Shown here one piece after another: positions 14,888-17,568 of a stretch of 17,568 nt of DNA. Each line of letters starts with the position of its first letter. Within the stretch, counting starts at the first letter, position 1. The notes below the pieces were generated by a model. The model did not search any database, was not told the DNA's origin, and worked only from the letters and a program-made list of their open reading frames with translations. The stretch spans positions 1-17,568 of the forward strand of contig JAURAE010000017.1 of the NCBI GenBank assembly GCA_030829675.1. The letters run 5' to 3'. Origin of the DNA: Schleiferiaceae bacterium (GTDB taxonomy: Bacteria > Bacteroidota > Bacteroidia > Flavobacteriales > Schleiferiaceae). A program made the position numbers and the translations under genes.

Positions 14888-17254
14888 TTATACCGCCTTA
14901 ACCTTGGCGAATTTTAGCAACAATCTTTTTTCTCCGGCATTATCAAAGGTGATAATCGCCTTTGCATCTGCCCCCTCTCCTTCAAGTGCTTTCACTGTAC
15001 CTAATCCAAATCTTCCATGCACCACACGCATTCCTTCGCTCAATTGTTCTGGGCTCAAATGATCTCCACTGGCCTCGTAACTCGCCCCAGCGCGCTGCAC
15101 AGGCTTTAAAATTTTTCCACGAAGAGTAGGAGTAGTAGGTGTTGTAGGTGGGTCCGATTTTGCCCCGCTTTTCTTGCCCCAATCTTTATTTTTTCCGCGA
15201 TATACCGTCGAACTATTGCCGCCGCCAAAAGCACCGCCAAAGGCTTGGTCGAGCGCAGGTGAGCTAAAGCTCGTTGGCGAAAATTCTGGAATTTTAATGT
15301 CCAAGAACTTCTCGTCTATCTCGTCTACAAATCTCGAAGGCTCACAATCAATCAACTTGCCCCACCGGTACCTGGTGTGCGCATAGGTTAAGTGCGCTCT
15401 CTTTTCAGCACGTGTTAATGCCACATAAAACAGTCGGCGTTCTTCTTCAAGCTCGCTGCGACTCCCGACACTCAACATACTCGGGAACAAATTCTCCTCC
15501 ATCCCAACGATGTACACAAAAGGATATTCCAATCCCTTGGCCAAGTGAATGGTCATCATGCTCACCTTCGGCTGTCCATCGTCTACTTCATTATCTCTAT
15601 CGGTCAATAAGGCAACATCGGCCATAAATCCGGCCAACGAAGGATCTCCACCGTCCAATTCTTTTTGCTGCTCCGAAAAGTCTTTTATTCCGTTCAGCAA
15701 TTCTTGGACATTCTCATATCTGGTCACCCCCTCCGGCGTTTTATCTTCACCTAAAACCTTAATAAGTCCTACACTTTTGGCAACGTGTGCTACCATATCA
15801 AAAGCGTCATATTCTTTGGCTAAAACAGCGAAACTATTGATCAGTGTCGTGAAATCGACCAGCTTCTTCACCGCTGCAGTTCCTATTCCACTTGGGATGG
15901 TGTTCAGTTTCTCACAAGTATACCAAAGGGACCATTTTTGTTGTTCTGCAGCAAGGGTAAGCTTCGCTAAGGTGGTCGCGCCTATTCCTCGAACAGGATA
16001 ATTCACCACCCTGCGGAACGCCTCTTCATCATTGGGATTAATGACCAATCTTAAGTAGGCAAGTACATCTTTAATTTCCTTGCGCTGGTAAAAACTCAGC
16101 CCACCGTAAATCTTGTAGGGTATATTTTTCTTGCGCAAGGCATCTTCAAAAGAGCGGCTTTGAGCATTAGTCCTATATAAAATACAAAAATCATCATGAG
16201 ATGCGCCTTCATTCATGGCTGTTTGCCAAATATTTGTCGCTACATAATTTCCTTCGTCTGAATCTGAAACACTCTTATGTACCACAATCTTTTCACCGTT
16301 GCCGTTGTCCGTCCAAACGTTTTTTTCAATTTGGTCTTTATTCTTAGCGATAATACTATTGGCCGCCTCTACAATGGTTTTCGTGGAACGGTAATTTTGT
16401 TCCAATTTGAATAACCTCGTATCTGGGTAGTCCTTTTGGAAGTTTAGAATATTTCTAATGTTGGCGCCTCGGAAGGCATAGATGGATTGCGCATCATCAC
16501 CTACAATGCATATATTCTCATATTTCGCAGCCAAGGCTTTAACGATCAGGTATTGACTATGGTTTGTATCCTGGTACTCGTCTACCAATATGTACTGAAA
16601 GCGTTCTTGGTACTTTGCCAAAACCTCTGGAAATCGATACAACAACTCGTTAGTCTTCAGCAATAAATCGTCAAAGTCCATAGCTCCCGCACGAAAACAA
16701 CGTTCCGTATAGGCCTGGTAAATTTCTCCAAACATGGGCAGCTTTGCCGCGCTGTCCTGGGCTTGTAATTCTCCGTTTTGAAAATATGCCTTCGGGGTAA
16801 TGAGGTTGTTCTTTAACGAACTAATTCTCGACGAAACTGTCTTGGCTTTGTAAATGTCCTTGTCGAGGTTTTTCTCCTTAATAATATTGGAAATCACCTT
16901 CTTACTATCATCAGCATCGTATATGGTGAAGTTGGTGGGATAGCCAAGTCTTTCGGCCTCTATCCGCAGTATTCTAGCGAATACACTGTGAAAGGTTCCC
17001 ATCCAAAGATTCTTCGATTCGGAATCACCTACGATTTTTCCGATTCTTTCTTTCATCTCGCGTGCCGCCTTGTTGGTAAAGGTCAACGACAAGATATTGA
17101 ACGCATCAACTCCTTTACTCAGTAAATATGCAATGCGATAAGTCAGCACACGTGTTTTTCCGGAACCCGCGCCAGCAATGACCATAACTGGTCCGCTAGT
17201 GTGTTCCACAGCTTTGCGCTGCGCATCATTTAATTGGTTGAGAAACTGAGCCAA
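14888..17254 (-). CDS. UvrD/PcrA-type superfamily 1A DNA helicase
   Basis: 788 residues. All SF1A helicase motifs are present in order: Q motif LNDAQRKAV (8-16), Walker A GAGSGKT (28-34), Ia TFTNKAAREM (58-67), II DEYQDT (225-230), III VGDDAQSIYAFRGA (251-264), IV EQNYRST (285-291), V TIHLAKGLEYP (568-578) and VI RRLFYVALTRAE (606-617). A flexible Gly/Ser/Thr/Pro-rich linker (about 655-715) joins a C-terminal Tudor-like domain (about 738-788, 'GMRVVHGRFGLGTVKALEGEG') which in PcrA/UvrD contacts RNA polymerase. The enzyme unwinds 3'-5' in mismatch and nucleotide-excision repair and clears stalled polymerases. UvrD and PcrA cannot be told apart with certainty here. A promoter box lies 32 bases upstream (17286-17293). 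Confidence 0.95.
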   Translation of the reverse strand: MAQFLNQLNDAQRKAVEHTSGPVMVIAGAGSGKTRVLTYRIAYLLSKGVDAFNILSLTFTNKAAREMKERIGKIVGDSESKNLWMGTFHSVFARILRIEAERLGYPTNFTIYDADDSKKVISNIIKEKNLDKDIYKAKTVSSRISSLKNNLITPKAYFQNGELQAQDSAAKLPMFGEIYQAYTERCFRAGAMDFDDLLLKTNELLYRFPEVLAKYQERFQYILVDEYQDTNHSQYLIVKALAAKYENICIVGDDAQSIYAFRGANIRNILNFQKDYPDTRLFKLEQNYRSTKTIVEAANSIIAKNKDQIEKNVWTDNGNGEKIVVHKSVSDSDEGNYVATNIWQTAMNEGASHDDFCILYRTNAQSRSFEDALRKKNIPYKIYGGLSFYQRKEIKDVLAYLRLVINPNDEEAFRRVVNYPVRGIGATTLAKLTLAAEQQKWSLWYTCEKLNTIPSGIGTAAVKKLVDFTTLINSFAVLAKEYDAFDMVAHVAKSVGLIKVLGEDKTPEGVTRYENVQELLNGIKDFSEQQKELDGGDPSLAGFMADVALLTDRDNEVDDGQPKVSMMTIHLAKGLEYPFVYIVGMEENLFPSMLSVGSRSELEEERRLFYVALTRAEKRAHLTYAHTRYRWGKLIDCEPSRFVDEIDEKFLDIKIPEFSPTSFSSPALDQAFGGAFGGGNSSTVYRGKNKDWGKKSGAKSDPPTTPTTPTLRGKILKPVQRAGASYEASGDHLSPEQLSEGMRVVHGRFGLGTVKALEGEGADAKAIITFDNAGEKRLLLKFAKVKAV

Positions 17255-17285
17255 TGAGGGGATAGATTTCCGTTCGACAAGATGC

Positions 17286-17293
17286 CAAAGTTA
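17286..17293 (-). promoter_or_regulatory. Promoter -7 box (TAACTTTG) for uvrD/pcrA
   Basis: TAACTTTG on the minus strand matches TAnnTTTG and lies 31 bases before the ATG at 17254. The nearest TTG (17321-17319) is about 25 bases upstream, longer than usual. It probably drives the whole uvrD-DUF4290-murA-tlpA unit, since no exact box is seen between those genes. Confidence 0.55.
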
Positions 17294-17321
17294 AGGGTAT
17301 CGATGGATTTTTTGGGACCAA

Positions 17322-17356
17322 TTCCAACTTGAGATTTCAGAAGATTTCCAACTTGA
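17322..17356. repeat. 11-bp direct repeat between the uvrD and rpsL promoters
   Basis: TTCCAACTTGA occurs at 17322-17332 and again at 17346-17356, 24 bases apart start to start. It lies upstream of both the uvrD -7 box and the rpsL promoter. It could be a paired regulator site or the trace of a small duplication. Confidence 0.6.
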
Positions 17357-17413
17357 ATTAAAGAGCCCACTTAATTAATTCAGAACGAGCCAATTATTTT
17401 CCCTTGACACCGC

Positions 17414-17443
17414 TTGTATGTGCGAATATTTCCCCTACATTTG
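17414..17443 (+). promoter_or_regulatory. Promoter for rpsL (TTG-N19-TACATTTG)
   Basis: TTG at 17414-17416 is followed after 19 bases by TACATTTG at 17436-17443, matching both elements and the spacing of the Bacteroidota housekeeping promoter. Transcription should start near 17446-17450, giving a leader of about 55 bases. This is the best promoter match in the window, as expected for a ribosomal protein operon. Confidence 0.85.
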
Positions 17444-17468
17444 CAGTCCCCAAAAAATGGGGTAACTG
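17444..17468 (+). promoter_or_regulatory. 5' hairpin in the rpsL leader
   Basis: CCCCA (17448-17452) pairs with TGGGG (17458-17462) over an A5 loop, and the flanks CAGT (17444-17447) and ACTG (17465-17468) extend the stem across a two-base bulge. It sits at the predicted 5' end of the mRNA. It could stabilise the message or take part in regulation; no T-tract follows, so it is not a terminator. Confidence 0.5.
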
Positions 17469-17502
17469 ATTATTGGATTAAACTAGAAATCAAAAGGTAC
17501 GT

Positions 17503-17568
17503 ATGCCAACGATTCAACAGCTTGTAAGAAAAGGTCGCAAACAGATCAAACAAAAGAGTAAATCTGCT
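17503..17568 (+). CDS. rpsL: 30S ribosomal protein S12 (partial, runs off the window)
   Basis: Twenty-two codons beginning MPTIQQLVRKGR are an unmistakable start of ribosomal protein S12, which sits at the decoding centre of the 30S subunit and controls accuracy. The rest of the gene, including the residues linked to streptomycin resistance, lies outside the window. AAAAGG at 17492-17497 precedes the ATG by five bases and resembles a Shine-Dalgarno sequence. In most bacteria rpsL begins the str operon (rpsL-rpsG-fusA); that is expected but cannot be seen here. Confidence 0.96.
   Translation, partial: MPTIQQLVRKGRKQIKQKSKSA

Noticed and set aside
1..17568. Search for tRNA, rRNA, CRISPR arrays, insertion sequences, phage or toxin-antitoxin genes
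   Set aside because: None seen by eye; coding genes fill almost the whole window and the gaps are short and explained by promoters, terminators or small repeats.

Overview
The window reads as a chromosomal segment of a member of the Bacteroidota, most likely order Flavobacteriales. Three things point there. Several start sites are preceded by the Bacteroidota promoter -7 box TAnnTTTG, with little sign of Shine-Dalgarno sequences. A DUF4290 gene sits directly beside murA. The DnaJ and NtrC-type regulator belong to subtypes I associate with Flavobacteriia. Genus cannot be read from the sequence.

Layout, left to right. (1) 1-2547, minus strand: a copper-export operon, copA (P1B ATPase), then a 63-residue metal-binding (HMA) protein, then the start of a glycosyltransferase that runs off the window; all junctions overlap by 1-4 bases. 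(2) 2548-2611: a 64-bp divergent promoter region shared with an M3 metallopeptidase on the plus strand. (3) 4633-6240, minus: a small conserved-looking acidic protein and a MATE efflux transporter with their own promoter box; the MATE gene overlaps the peptidase tail to tail. (4) 6244-10470, minus: a tightly packed operon of a NatA/NatB-type ABC transporter, an MscS-type channel and an NtrC-type response regulator that lacks a DNA-binding domain. (5) 10477-12213, minus: grpE-dnaJ, ending in an intrinsic terminator and preceded by a leader with a perfect inverted repeat. (6) 12308-17293, minus: uvrD/pcrA helicase, DUF4290, murA and a TlpA-like thioredoxin, closed by a second intrinsic terminator. 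(7) 17255-17502: a divergent intergenic region with direct repeats and a strong promoter for the plus-strand rpsL, of which only 22 codons are present.

The genes are mostly housekeeping: protein folding, peptidoglycan precursor synthesis, DNA repair, peptide turnover, metal and drug export. There is no tRNA, rRNA, insertion sequence, CRISPR array or phage gene. I do not see a clear new defence or mobile system. The most interesting points are the export/osmotic-channel/sigma-54 activator operon without a kinase or DNA-binding domain, the DnaJ that keeps only two of four zinc motifs, the MurA with Asp in place of the catalytic Cys, and several unassigned cis elements upstream of grpE and rpsL.
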